Shown here: in pieces, positions 17,046 to 25,181 of the stretch
Layout of the letters: each line of letters starts with the position of its first letter
Numbering within the stretch: the stretch's first letter is position 1
NCBI GenBank assembly: GCA_025055975.1
Contig: JANWWM010000083.1
Coordinates: 1-55,081 of the forward strand
Direction of reading: 5' to 3'
Length of the DNA stretch: 55,081 nt
DNA from: Chloroherpetonaceae bacterium
GTDB taxonomy: Bacteria; Bacteroidota; Chlorobiia; Chlorobiales; Thermochlorobacteraceae
Made by a program: the position numbers and the translations under genes
The notes under the pieces: model-generated
What the model was told of the DNA's origin: nothing
Database searches by the model: none
Seen by the model: only the letters and a program-made list of their open reading frames with translations

Positions 17046-17260
17046 TTGAATTGAAACGGTTGTCGTTTGAGACGCTCCGAAATTAAGAATCGTTCCGCTT
17101 CCTCGCGCGAGGAAAAAACTTTGTAGTGGAACTCCGAACTGCAATAAACTTTTTCGCCCGCGAAGCAAAGTTCGAAGCCAAGTTGCGCGGCGAGGGTTTG
17201 CAAGGCGATTTCTTTGGCGATTTCGGGCGAGAGACGATTGACGGATGGCGCGCGTTGCAT
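17042..17260 (-). CDS. Small conserved-looking hypothetical protein
   Basis: A 72-residue protein starting MQRAPSVNRLSPEIAKE from the ATG at 17260; the frame extends to 17317 without likely coding value. It has one predicted helix, two Cys (ELCFAGEKVYCSS) and a basic C-terminus. No family is recognised. It begins two bases after the WD40 gene stop and overlaps the ABC ATPase start by four bases. That tight packing, rather than sequence similarity, is the main evidence that it is real. Confidence 0.6.
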   Translation of the reverse strand: MQRAPSVNRLSPEIAKEIALQTLAAQLGFELCFAGEKVYCSSEFHYKVFSSREEAERFLISERLKRQPFQFK

Positions 17261-17262
17261 AG

Positions 17263-19557
17263 TCAGGAACTTTTTCTGCGATCTTTTCCCGAACGCAAAT
17301 CTACGCCGCCAATCCAAAACGACGGTTTGCGTCGCTCGCCTTTGCGTCGATCGTCGCTTCTGGGGCGACGTTCGAGGGCGGATTCTTGCTTGCGAGCGGC
17401 TTCGATGTCAAGGCGAAGTTTTTGCTCGAAGGCGACGAAATCGCTCAACGACATTTCGGGAGCGGCTAAAATTTTGACGGTTCGGTCGGCGCTGGCGATG
17501 GCGAGTTTGCTCGCGTCGGGGCTGAACGTCGCGCCGTAAAAACGCCCGTAGCACGATTCCATTTCGCGTCCCGAACCCGTTTCCCACAGTTTGACGCAAC
17601 ACACTTTGCTGGCGCGATTGAAACTCGTGGAAGCGACCCATTTTTCTTGAAACAAGAAAGTCGCCGAGTCAACGCCATTGGCGTGCCCGTGAAACGTTTG
17701 AAGTTCCATTCCCGTAGCGAGTTCCCACACTTTGACGGTTTTGTCCCAACTGGACGAGACGAGAGTTTTGCCGTCGGAGCTGAACTCGACGCTCGTAACG
17801 GCGTGGCTGTGGCGGTTCAAGGAAAGAAGTTTTTTGCCCGTCTTCAAGTCCCAAATCGCGATCGTTTTGTCGAAACTGGCGGAGGCGAGCAATTGGCTAT
17901 CGGGGCTGAACGCGATTTTGGAGACGCTGTGGTCGTGTCCTTTCAAGCGAAAGACGATGTCGCCTGTAAAGGGATTCCAAACGATGATGGAGCGGTCAAC
18001 GCCCGCGCTGGCGAGGTAGCGGCTGTTGGGGCTGAAGGCGAGAGCGATGACGCTTTGGGTGTGTTCTGCGAAGACGCGCGTCAAATTGCCGGATTCGATG
18101 TCCCAAATCAGAACGCGCTTGTCGCTTCCCGCGCCCGCAAGCGAGCGATTGTCGGGCGAGAAGGCGAGGACGTTGATGGTTGATTTGTAAGTCAAGCCCG
18201 GAAAGTCTCGCAGTTCCGCGCCCGTTTCCGCGTCGTTCAGGAGAACCTTCCAGCTCGCCGTCGCAAGCAGGCGACTATCGTGGCTGAATCGCATCGCGTT
18301 GACGCGCAACGAATGCCCCAAGACGAGAGACTTTGGCTGAAAGACTCTGGGCGTTAGAATCCATCGACGCGGGCGCTCGATTTCGTTGCGCGCTTGAAGA
18401 ATCGAGAAGCAACTGCGCTCTTTGGAGCGTTTGTCGATGCCATCCAAGAGCCGCAGGGCTTGACTGTCTTCGACGATCGCGCTGCGCATCGTTTGCATTT
18501 TGACGCGAACTTCGGCTTGAAGCGCGTCGCGCAACGACGAAAGCGCGTCCAAAACGTTCGGAAGCGAGGCAAAGCCGCCATCGAGCGAGGCTTTGAGCAT
18601 ATAAAACTCGTTCTTTTTGAGCAGGTTCGCCAAAACGCGAACAAAATCGCCGATTCGCCCGACGGCTAAAAACGACTTGGCGAGCAGGTAATCGAGTTCG
18701 GGCGTTGAAAAAAGGTAGTAGGCGGTCTCGAACAGCTCAGCGGCGCGCTTGTAATCGGCGCGAGCGTAGCGAGAAACGCCCGCGTGAAAATAATGCTCCG
18801 ACGCGAGCCGCCGTTTGAGCGAATCGAAATCCTGAATCATTCCTTTGCTGCCTTGTCGCGCAAGAGTGCAAAGCAAGCGTTTCATTTGCGCCTCGCTTTC
18901 CGCCTCAATGGCGCCGACCGCGTCGAGAAAAATCCGCTCGGCTCTCGGCAGGTCAAGAAAATCGGGGTGATAGAGCAGAAGCGTTCCGATGCGTTGCGAC
19001 AAAACGTAGCGACCGCTCTCGCGCTTTGCGGAGGCGAGAAGATCGATCAAGGCGTTGAAAGAACGTCGGAAAAAGTCGTTTGAAAAGTTGGCTTCGGCGT
19101 AAAGGCGGAGGGCTTCTTCGAGTCGCGCGAGCCAATTCTGATCCTCGTCGCCGACTTGCAAGAGCATCTGCAAGTCATCGTCCAAAAGTTGCTTGGCGAG
19201 GCGTTGATCGAGCGGAAGCCAAAAGCCCCAATCGAGCGTCGAGGCGTGGCGGGCGAAAGATTCCTCGTCGGCATCGTCCAATCGCTTGGCGAAGTTTTGA
19301 GCCAGCGTTACGCCGCCAAGAAACGAGCCTGTCATGATTTGCGCGACTTGATACATCTCTCTGGCTCGCTTGGCGTTGGGGTCGCTCGAAGGCGCTTGCG
19401 CGTATTGGGTTTGTCGGCGCGTTTCTTGCTCGACGCTCTGACAAGCGGCGAGCAGAACGTTTTTGGAAACCGTTTCTCTGTGGCGCTCCAACAAAAACTC
19501 TCGATACTGAAAAACCGCGTCTCGATTGAGTTTCGGATCGACTTGAAAAGAAAACAT
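17263..19557 (-). CDS. WD40 beta-propeller protein with helical N-terminal domain
   Basis: A 764-residue protein. Residues about 1-400 are helical with TPR-like parts (YKRAAELFETAYYLFSTPELDYLLAKSFL, cited in part) and match no domain I can name. Residues about 410-700 contain seven WD40 repeats, each with the GH...SPD..LA.AS.D....W pattern (for example GHDHSVSKIAFSPDSQLLA, DKTIAIWDLKTG), enough for one complete propeller. The C-terminal 35 residues are a basic tail with DDRRKGERRK and SGKDRRK. No signal peptide, so it is probably a cytosolic scaffold. It lies 21 bases after the radical-SAM gene and two bases before the small gene, inside an apparent four-gene operon. Confidence 0.9.
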   Translation of the reverse strand: MFSFQVDPKLNRDAVFQYREFLLERHRETVSKNVLLAACQSVEQETRRQTQYAQAPSSDPNAKRAREMYQVAQIMTGSFLGGVTLAQNFAKRLDDADEESFARHASTLDWGFWLPLDQRLAKQLLDDDLQMLLQVGDEDQNWLARLEEALRLYAEANFSNDFFRRSFNALIDLLASAKRESGRYVLSQRIGTLLLYHPDFLDLPRAERIFLDAVGAIEAESEAQMKRLLCTLARQGSKGMIQDFDSLKRRLASEHYFHAGVSRYARADYKRAAELFETAYYLFSTPELDYLLAKSFLAVGRIGDFVRVLANLLKKNEFYMLKASLDGGFASLPNVLDALSSLRDALQAEVRVKMQTMRSAIVEDSQALRLLDGIDKRSKERSCFSILQARNEIERPRRWILTPRVFQPKSLVLGHSLRVNAMRFSHDSRLLATASWKVLLNDAETGAELRDFPGLTYKSTINVLAFSPDNRSLAGAGSDKRVLIWDIESGNLTRVFAEHTQSVIALAFSPNSRYLASAGVDRSIIVWNPFTGDIVFRLKGHDHSVSKIAFSPDSQLLASASFDKTIAIWDLKTGKKLLSLNRHSHAVTSVEFSSDGKTLVSSSWDKTVKVWELATGMELQTFHGHANGVDSATFLFQEKWVASTSFNRASKVCCVKLWETGSGREMESCYGRFYGATFSPDASKLAIASADRTVKILAAPEMSLSDFVAFEQKLRLDIEAARKQESALERRPRSDDRRKGERRKPSFWIGGVDLRSGKDRRKSS

Positions 19558-19578
19558 TTGAAACGGACGTTGATTCGT

Positions 19579-21054
19579 TCAAAGACGAAAGGCGGAATTC
19601 GGAGAAGCCTTCGCGTCGAGCGAAAAAGAACGCGAGCGTTCAGGCGACGTTTGTTTCAGGCGAGAGAGTTGTTGGCGCAAGTCGCGGCGCGACAAGCCAT
19701 ACATTTGAATATACGCCAAGTTGAACATCAAAATCGCATGCGGGATGGCGGGCGCGTTCAAAGCGCGCTTGAAGGCGTTTTTGAAGGTGAAGAGTTTTTT
19801 CGTCAGGTCGCAATAACTCTCGATGAAATCCTCGATGGAGATGTTCTTCGGCTTGCAGAGCAACTCTTGTCCCCAACTGTATCGGAACGCATAAATGTCG
19901 TCTTTTGGAAACATCAATCTGCCTTCCGCCGCCAATCGATCGAAGAGCGCGGTTCCGGGAATCGGTCGCAGCACGTTGATGCCGGGCACGTCGATCTCCG
20001 TTTCCTCGATGAAGTCGTAGAGCCTGCGAGGCGTTTCGAGCGTGTCGCCGTCAAGTCCGTAGATGAAACTGCCATAGACGCAGATGCCCGCTTGCCGAAT
20101 CGCTTTGACGTTGCGGACGAGCGCGTTTTCCTTATTTTGAAATTTTCGATGCGAATGATTCGCCGCGTCCGTAACGCCCTCGATGCCGAGCAACAATCCT
20201 TTGCAACCCGATTTGGCGAAGGCTTCGAGGACTTCGGGCTGTTGACCGAGCAAGGTCGTGGCTTGCCCAACCCACTGAATTTTGTAGGGAATGAGTTTGG
20301 TGAAAAGCTCCGTCGCGTAGGCGCGGTCGGCGTTTATCGTGTCATCGACGAAGAAGAAAATGCGCTTGTCTTCTTTCAAGAATCGCTCGACTTCGGCGAC
20401 GACGTGCTCGATGGGGCGATGGCGCGAGCGATTGCCGTTCATCACATACACGTTGCAAAAGTCGCATCGATACGGACAACCGCGCGAAGTTTGAATGAGA
20501 TTCGTCGTGAAGTAACGCTTGATGTCGAGCGCGCGCTTGCTGACGGGGCGATAAATCGACAGGTCGGGAAGCGCGTCGCTTTGGTATCGCGCTTTGAGCG
20601 CGCCGCGTTTCAAATCTTCCAAGACGACGCGCCACAGGTCGTCGGCTTCGCCAATGACGAGCGAGTCGGCTTCGTTGGCGCACAAGTCGGGAAAAAGCGT
20701 CACGTGCGGTCCGCCCAAAACGACCTTCGTCCCACGCGCGCGAAAACGCCTTGCGACATCGAAAGCCTCTCGCGCCGCGCCCGTGTGAACCGTTATGCCC
20801 ACCAAATCCCAACGCTCGTCGAGCGGCAACTCATCGAAGCGCATATCGCAGATGCGCTGCTCAACGCCTTCAACCTCGATGGAACTCAACACCATCAACG
20901 CCATCGGCGGCACGGCGAACTGCGCGCGCTGAATGAGGCGCTGCAAAACGGAATCTTTGAACTTCGTGAATCGGCTAACGGGGGCGTCGCCGAAAACGGA
21001 GCGCGGACCATCAACGCCGCTTGCGGAACGCGCGAAGACGAGCAGAACTCTCAT
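19579..21054 (-). CDS. B12-binding-domain radical SAM enzyme
   Basis: A 491-residue protein. The N-terminal ~150 residues are a cobalamin-binding-like fold (LVGITVHTGAAREAFDVARR, then KVVLGGPHVTLFPD). The radical SAM core has the [4Fe-4S] motif CPYRCDFC with C193, C197 and C200, followed by the barrel. The C-terminal region after FDRLAAEGRLMF resembles the DUF4070 type in B12-radical SAM proteins such as hopanoid or methyl-transfer enzymes. The canonical DxHxxG of the B12 domain is not evident, so cobalamin use is uncertain. It would methylate or rearrange an unreactive carbon. It probably begins the transcript continuing into the WD40, small and ABC genes. Confidence 0.88.
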   Translation of the reverse strand: MRVLLVFARSASGVDGPRSVFGDAPVSRFTKFKDSVLQRLIQRAQFAVPPMALMVLSSIEVEGVEQRICDMRFDELPLDERWDLVGITVHTGAAREAFDVARRFRARGTKVVLGGPHVTLFPDLCANEADSLVIGEADDLWRVVLEDLKRGALKARYQSDALPDLSIYRPVSKRALDIKRYFTTNLIQTSRGCPYRCDFCNVYVMNGNRSRHRPIEHVVAEVERFLKEDKRIFFFVDDTINADRAYATELFTKLIPYKIQWVGQATTLLGQQPEVLEAFAKSGCKGLLLGIEGVTDAANHSHRKFQNKENALVRNVKAIRQAGICVYGSFIYGLDGDTLETPRRLYDFIEETEIDVPGINVLRPIPGTALFDRLAAEGRLMFPKDDIYAFRYSWGQELLCKPKNISIEDFIESYCDLTKKLFTFKNAFKRALNAPAIPHAILMFNLAYIQMYGLSRRDLRQQLSRLKQTSPERSRSFSLDAKASPNSAFRL

Positions 21055-21140
21055 TTTTCTTTGCCATTCGAACCGCGAAGAAAATACGAGGGTTTTCGGG
21101 AACTTTTGGACGCGCCGACGAAAGCCGAAGGGCGAAATGG

Positions 21141-23405
21141 CTACTCAATCACCGTGAGGTTGGCGAATTTGAGAACGAGCGTTTTTTCGCCCGCTCGCTC
21201 GAAATAAATTTTCGCTTTGGCGTCGTCGCCCGCGCCTTGAACGGAAATGATTTTGCCGCGCCCGAACATTTTGTGCGAAACCCTCATGCCCGCCCGATAC
21301 GTCGTTTCGCTTGGAACGCTTGGCGCGGCGGGCTTCGGAACGAAAGACTTTTTCGATTTCGGTTCTCGCCATCGCTCCGAAAGGTCGCCGAAATCGTCTG
21401 GCGCATGATCGTCGTCGCGGATGATGCGTTTGCGCTCTTTCTCTTCGGCGCGAAGGTCGCAAAGCGATTTGCCGCCTTCGGTAACGACGAGTTCGCCGTC
21501 GAGTTCATCGATGAAGCGCGATTTCAGCGACGGTTGCAGGTTGCCGAAGCGATAGCGGTTTTTGGCGTAACTCAAATAGAGTTTCTTTTCGGCTCGCGTG
21601 AGCGCCACGTAGAAAAGCCGCCGTTCTTCTTCCAACTGCTTGCGGTCGTCGAGGTGGAGCGGGAAAAGTTTTTCTTCCAAGCCCGTTACGAAGACGACGG
21701 GAAATTCCAAGCCTTTTGCGGCGTGAATCGTCATCAAGGAGACTTTGTTCGAGTCGCCGTTTTTGTCTTCGGTTTCGCTCATCAGCGCGACGCTCTGCGC
21801 GAAGGCGTTGAGCGAATTTTCGTCGGGATTTTCGTCGCTGAAACGACGGGCGAAGGAGAGAAACTCTTGCAAGTTGTCGAAGCGCGTTTTGGCTTCGGGG
21901 GAATTTTCTTCTTTCAAGAGTTCGAGCAATCGCGTTTGGCGATAGAGTTCGGCGACGACCTCGTAGGCGCTCGCATGGCGCGAGATTTGCTCCAACGATT
22001 CAATCAACATTCTAAACTCGTTCAACGCGGAGACGAGGCGCGGCGGAAGGTCGTATCGAGCCGCGCCGCAGACGAGTTCGTAGAGCGTCAAGCCCTCCTC
22101 GTTTGCGAGCGCGCGAAGTTTCTCGACGCTCGCCTCGCCAATGCCTCTTGCGGGAAAATTGATGACGCGAAGCAAGGATTCCTCGTCGCGCGGGTTCAAA
22201 ACGAAACGCAAATAAGCGACCACGTCTTTGATTTCCTTGAGCTTGTAGAACGAGAGCGCGCCGAAGACTTGATACGGAATGCCGTGAGTTCGGAGCGCTT
22301 CCTCGATGGCGCGCGATTGCGCGTTGGTGCGATAGAAAACGGCGAAATCGGAGTTTTGATAGCCTTTCGCGAGCTTGAGGTTGCGAATGGTTTGCGCGAT
22401 TTTGTCGGCTTCGCGTCGCTCGTCTTCGCAGATGAACAGCGTCGCGGGTTCGCCCTCTTCGTTGCGCGTGAAGAGCCGCTTTTTGAGTTGCTCTTTGTTT
22501 TGAGCGATGACCTTGTTGGCAAGGTTCAAAATGGTTTGAGTGCTTCGGTAATTTTCTTCGAGGCGAATGATTTTGGCGTCGGGGTAATCGCCTTGAAAGT
22601 TCAAGATGTTGGAGATGTCGGCGCCGCGCCACGAGTAGATGCTTTGCGCGTCGTCGCCGACGACGCAGATGTTGCGATGCTTCGCGGCAAGCATTTTGGA
22701 GACGATGTATTGGGCGCGATTGGTGTCTTGATATTCGTCAATCATCAGATATTGAAACCGATGTTGGTAATGCTCCAAGATGTCGGGGCGTTGCAGAAAA
22801 AGCTCGATGGGCTTGATGAGCAGGTCGTCGAAGTCGAGCGCGTTGTTTTTTTGAAGTCGCTCGGCGTAGCGGAGATAAACTTTGGCGGCTTGGTCTTCGA
22901 CATAGTCTCGCGCTTGCGAGGCGAATTGAGAGGCGAGAACGAACTTGTTTTTCGCGTTTGAGATGACATTCTGAATCGTGTCGGGCGAAAGGGTTTGCGC
23001 GTTGATGCCGAGTTCGCCCATAATTTCTTTGATGAGCCGATTCGCGTCGTCTTGGTCGTAGATGGAGTAGTTGGTCGAGAAGCCCAAAAGCTCGGCGTGT
23101 TGGCGCAGGAGGCGAGCGAAGTTCGAGTGAAACGTGCCAATCCACAAGTCTTTTGCCGCGTCCGCGCCCAAGAGTTTTTCGACGCGCTCTTTCATTTCCT
23201 TGGCGGCTTTGTTGGTGAAGGTGAGCGCGAGAATTTCGGAGGCGCGAGCGCGGCGCGTTCCGATGAGATAAGCGATGCGATGGGTGATGACGCGCGTTTT
23301 GCCGCTCCCCGCGCCCGCGATGACCATCACGGGTCCTTCCGTCGTCGCAACCGCTTCGCGTTGCGCGGCATTGAGTTGGTCGAGATTCAGAGCCGTAGTC
23401 GACAA
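21141..23405 (-). CDS. pcrA: ATP-dependent DNA helicase PcrA/UvrD
   Basis: A 754-residue SF1A 3'-5' helicase for DNA repair and clearing of replication or transcription blocks. Motifs: Q-motif LNAAQREAV, Walker A GAGSGKTR, motif Ia LTFTNKAAKEM, motif II MIDEYQDTN, motif III VGDDAQSIYSWRGA, motif IV FYRTNAQSRAIEE, motif V MTIHAAKGLEFPVVF and motif VI FYVALTRAEKKLYLSYA. The last ~50 residues (GMRVSHKMFGRGKIISVQG) form the Tudor-like RNA-polymerase-binding domain of PcrA. The start is a TTG at 23405 (TTGTCGACTACG); no in-frame ATG precedes the Q-motif, so initiation at TTG is likely. Confidence 0.97.
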   Translation of the reverse strand: MSTTALNLDQLNAAQREAVATTEGPVMVIAGAGSGKTRVITHRIAYLIGTRRARASEILALTFTNKAAKEMKERVEKLLGADAAKDLWIGTFHSNFARLLRQHAELLGFSTNYSIYDQDDANRLIKEIMGELGINAQTLSPDTIQNVISNAKNKFVLASQFASQARDYVEDQAAKVYLRYAERLQKNNALDFDDLLIKPIELFLQRPDILEHYQHRFQYLMIDEYQDTNRAQYIVSKMLAAKHRNICVVGDDAQSIYSWRGADISNILNFQGDYPDAKIIRLEENYRSTQTILNLANKVIAQNKEQLKKRLFTRNEEGEPATLFICEDERREADKIAQTIRNLKLAKGYQNSDFAVFYRTNAQSRAIEEALRTHGIPYQVFGALSFYKLKEIKDVVAYLRFVLNPRDEESLLRVINFPARGIGEASVEKLRALANEEGLTLYELVCGAARYDLPPRLVSALNEFRMLIESLEQISRHASAYEVVAELYRQTRLLELLKEENSPEAKTRFDNLQEFLSFARRFSDENPDENSLNAFAQSVALMSETEDKNGDSNKVSLMTIHAAKGLEFPVVFVTGLEEKLFPLHLDDRKQLEEERRLFYVALTRAEKKLYLSYAKNRYRFGNLQPSLKSRFIDELDGELVVTEGGKSLCDLRAEEKERKRIIRDDDHAPDDFGDLSERWREPKSKKSFVPKPAAPSVPSETTYRAGMRVSHKMFGRGKIISVQGAGDDAKAKIYFERAGEKTLVLKFANLTVIE

Positions 23406-23547
23406 GTTCGTTCTTGTTTAGAGGTTCAAATTTGAAGCGCGAAAAATACGAGTTTGGCGCGACTTGGTCGGCATTGCGTTTGAGATGTTCGAGAAGCGCT
23501 AAATTGAAGCGAACTCTGCGCGAGGCTCAATTCAACGCGACGCCATT

Positions 23548-24261
23548 ATGCCGCGCAAGAAAACTTATTTCAATTGGAGTTCGGGCAAAGATTCCGCGCG
23601 CGCCCTCTACGAACTGCTCAAAAGCGACGAACATCGCGTTGAGCGCTTGCTCACGACCGTCAACGCCGCCTACGACCGCGTCTCGATGCACGGCTTGCGA
23701 CGCGCGTTGTTGGAAGAGCAAATCAAAGCCATCGGCATTCCGAACCTTGTCGTTGAACTGCCCGAAAAGCCCACCAACGCCCTCTACGAATCCGCGATGC
23801 GCCAAGCCGTGGAAAGTCTGCGGCGCGAAGGCTTCGAGTGCGCGGCGTTTGGCGACATTTTCCTCGAAGACTTGCGCCAATACCGCGAGCGTCAGTTGGA
23901 GCCGCTCGGCATGCGAGCCATCTTTCCGATTTGGAAACGCGACTCCAAAACGCTCATTGAGGAGTTCATCGACTTGGGCTTCAAAGCCGTCGTCATTTGC
24001 GCCAACGCCGATTTGCTCGAGCGCGAGTTTCTTGGGCGCGAGATCGACAAAAATTTTCTGAACGATTTGCCCAAGAACATCGACCCGTGCGGCGAAAATG
24101 GCGAGTTTCACACGTTTTGTTTTGACGCGCCGTATTTCAAATTTGCCGTCGAGTTTTCCATTGGCGAAGTCGTTTTGCGCGAATACGATTGCGACGGCGA
24201 CAAAAGCCGATTTTGGTTCTGCGACTTGATTCCGAAAAGCGATGAACAAGGGCAAACTTAA
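23548..24261 (+). CDS. Dph6/DUF71-family ATP pyrophosphatase
   Basis: A 237-residue adenine-nucleotide alpha-hydrolase. The PP-loop SSGKDSARAL is at 11-20. The HGLRRALLEEQIKAIGIP helix-loop and the C-terminal GENGEFHTFCFDAPYF segment match the diphthine-ammonia-ligase-like family. In archaea and eukaryotes the family amidates diphthamide on EF-2. Bacteria lack diphthamide, so here it is an ATP-dependent amide or amine ligase of unknown substrate. Its 3' end overlaps the next gene by 20 bases, and that gene overlaps the fatty acid hydroxylase gene, giving a coupled trio. Confidence 0.88.
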   Translation: MPRKKTYFNWSSGKDSARALYELLKSDEHRVERLLTTVNAAYDRVSMHGLRRALLEEQIKAIGIPNLVVELPEKPTNALYESAMRQAVESLRREGFECAAFGDIFLEDLRQYRERQLEPLGMRAIFPIWKRDSKTLIEEFIDLGFKAVVICANADLLEREFLGREIDKNFLNDLPKNIDPCGENGEFHTFCFDAPYFKFAVEFSIGEVVLREYDCDGDKSRFWFCDLIPKSDEQGQT

Positions 24262-24460
24262 ATCCTGCCCGCGTTGCGGGGCGCGCTTCGAGTGCGGAGC
24301 GGACGAGGTCTGGCTCTGTCAGTGCGCCGCCGTCCCGCTTAGCGAGGCGGAACGAAACTTCGTCGCGCAACGCTATTGCGATTGTCTTTGCGCCAATTGT
24401 TTGCGCGAGTTGAAAGCCGAATTTCTCTCAACGAGAACCGCTCTGCCGAAAGATGTCTGA
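24242..24460 (+). CDS. Cysteine-rich CWC family protein
   Basis: A 72-residue zinc-finger-like protein. Cys are arranged CPRCGARFEC, CQC and CDCLCANC, matching the 'cysteine-rich CWC' family, which also keeps the conserved Trp (EVWLCQC). Probably a small structural zinc protein. It overlaps the upstream ATP-pyrophosphatase by 20 bases and the downstream hydroxylase by eight. The function of the family is unknown. Confidence 0.82.
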   Translation: MNKGKLKSCPRCGARFECGADEVWLCQCAAVPLSEAERNFVAQRYCDCLCANCLRELKAEFLSTRTALPKDV

Positions 24461-25181
24461 AAGCGCGTTGAATCAAGCCGCGACGTTTGCGGCGATTGCG
24501 TCGGGGGGCTTGCTTTGGATTTTGGAAGGCGCAATGCCGTTTTTCAAAGGTCGTCGAAATCGTCTCAGGCATGCGATTCCGAATCTTGCCGTCGCCGCCT
24601 TCAACGCCGCGTTGAGCGCGACTTTGCTCATTGGCTCTCTTGGCGTTTTGGCTTGGGTCCGTCCGCATTGGCAGGGATTGAGGGGATTGTTCGAGAACGA
24701 CCTTCTCGCGTCGATCGCGCTCGTCGTGGGCTACGATTTTTGGATGTATCTCTGGCATCGATTGAATCATCAAGTTCCGTTTTTTTGGCGGTTTCATCGG
24801 TTTCATCATCAAGACGAGGCGATGGACGTAACGACGGGCTTTCGCTTTCACCCGATTGAACTCGCGCTGTCGGAACTGCTGCGCTTGCCCGCGCTTATGT
24901 TGCTTGGAATGGGCGCGACGGAACTTGCGCTCTACAATTTGCTGGCGTTCCCCGTCATTTTGCTACACCACAGCAACGTCGCCTTGCCTGAACGATTGGA
25001 CAAGGCGCTGGCGATCGCAATCCCTTCGCCAAATTTGCATCGCGTTCATCACTCCGCGAAGCGAGAGGAAACGGACTCGAACTACGGTTCGCTGCTATCG
25101 ATTTGGGACAGAATGTTTGGCTCGCTGCGTCGACGCGACGACTTCGTCGATTTTCGCTTCGGCGTTGATGAACGATTATGA
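24453..25181 (+). CDS. Sterol desaturase/fatty acid hydroxylase family protein
   Basis: A 242-residue integral membrane di-iron enzyme with about four hydrophobic segments. The histidine clusters that bind iron are present: HRLNH, HRFHHQ, LHHSNV and HRVHHS, in the order of the superfamily. Likely substrates are a lipid acyl chain, carotenoid or terpenoid; the sequence cannot distinguish them. It starts eight bases inside the CWC gene. Its stop overlaps the stop of the convergent aldehyde dehydrogenase by six bases, so no terminator separates them. Confidence 0.9.
   Translation: MSESALNQAATFAAIASGGLLWILEGAMPFFKGRRNRLRHAIPNLAVAAFNAALSATLLIGSLGVLAWVRPHWQGLRGLFENDLLASIALVVGYDFWMYLWHRLNHQVPFFWRFHRFHHQDEAMDVTTGFRFHPIELALSELLRLPALMLLGMGATELALYNLLAFPVILLHHSNVALPERLDKALAIAIPSPNLHRVHHSAKREETDSNYGSLLSIWDRMFGSLRRRDDFVDFRFGVDERL

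Noticed and set aside
19156..21207. A 683-codon plus-strand frame across the WD40 and radical SAM genes
   Set aside because: It spans two real genes in antisense, with charge-biased composition and no motif.
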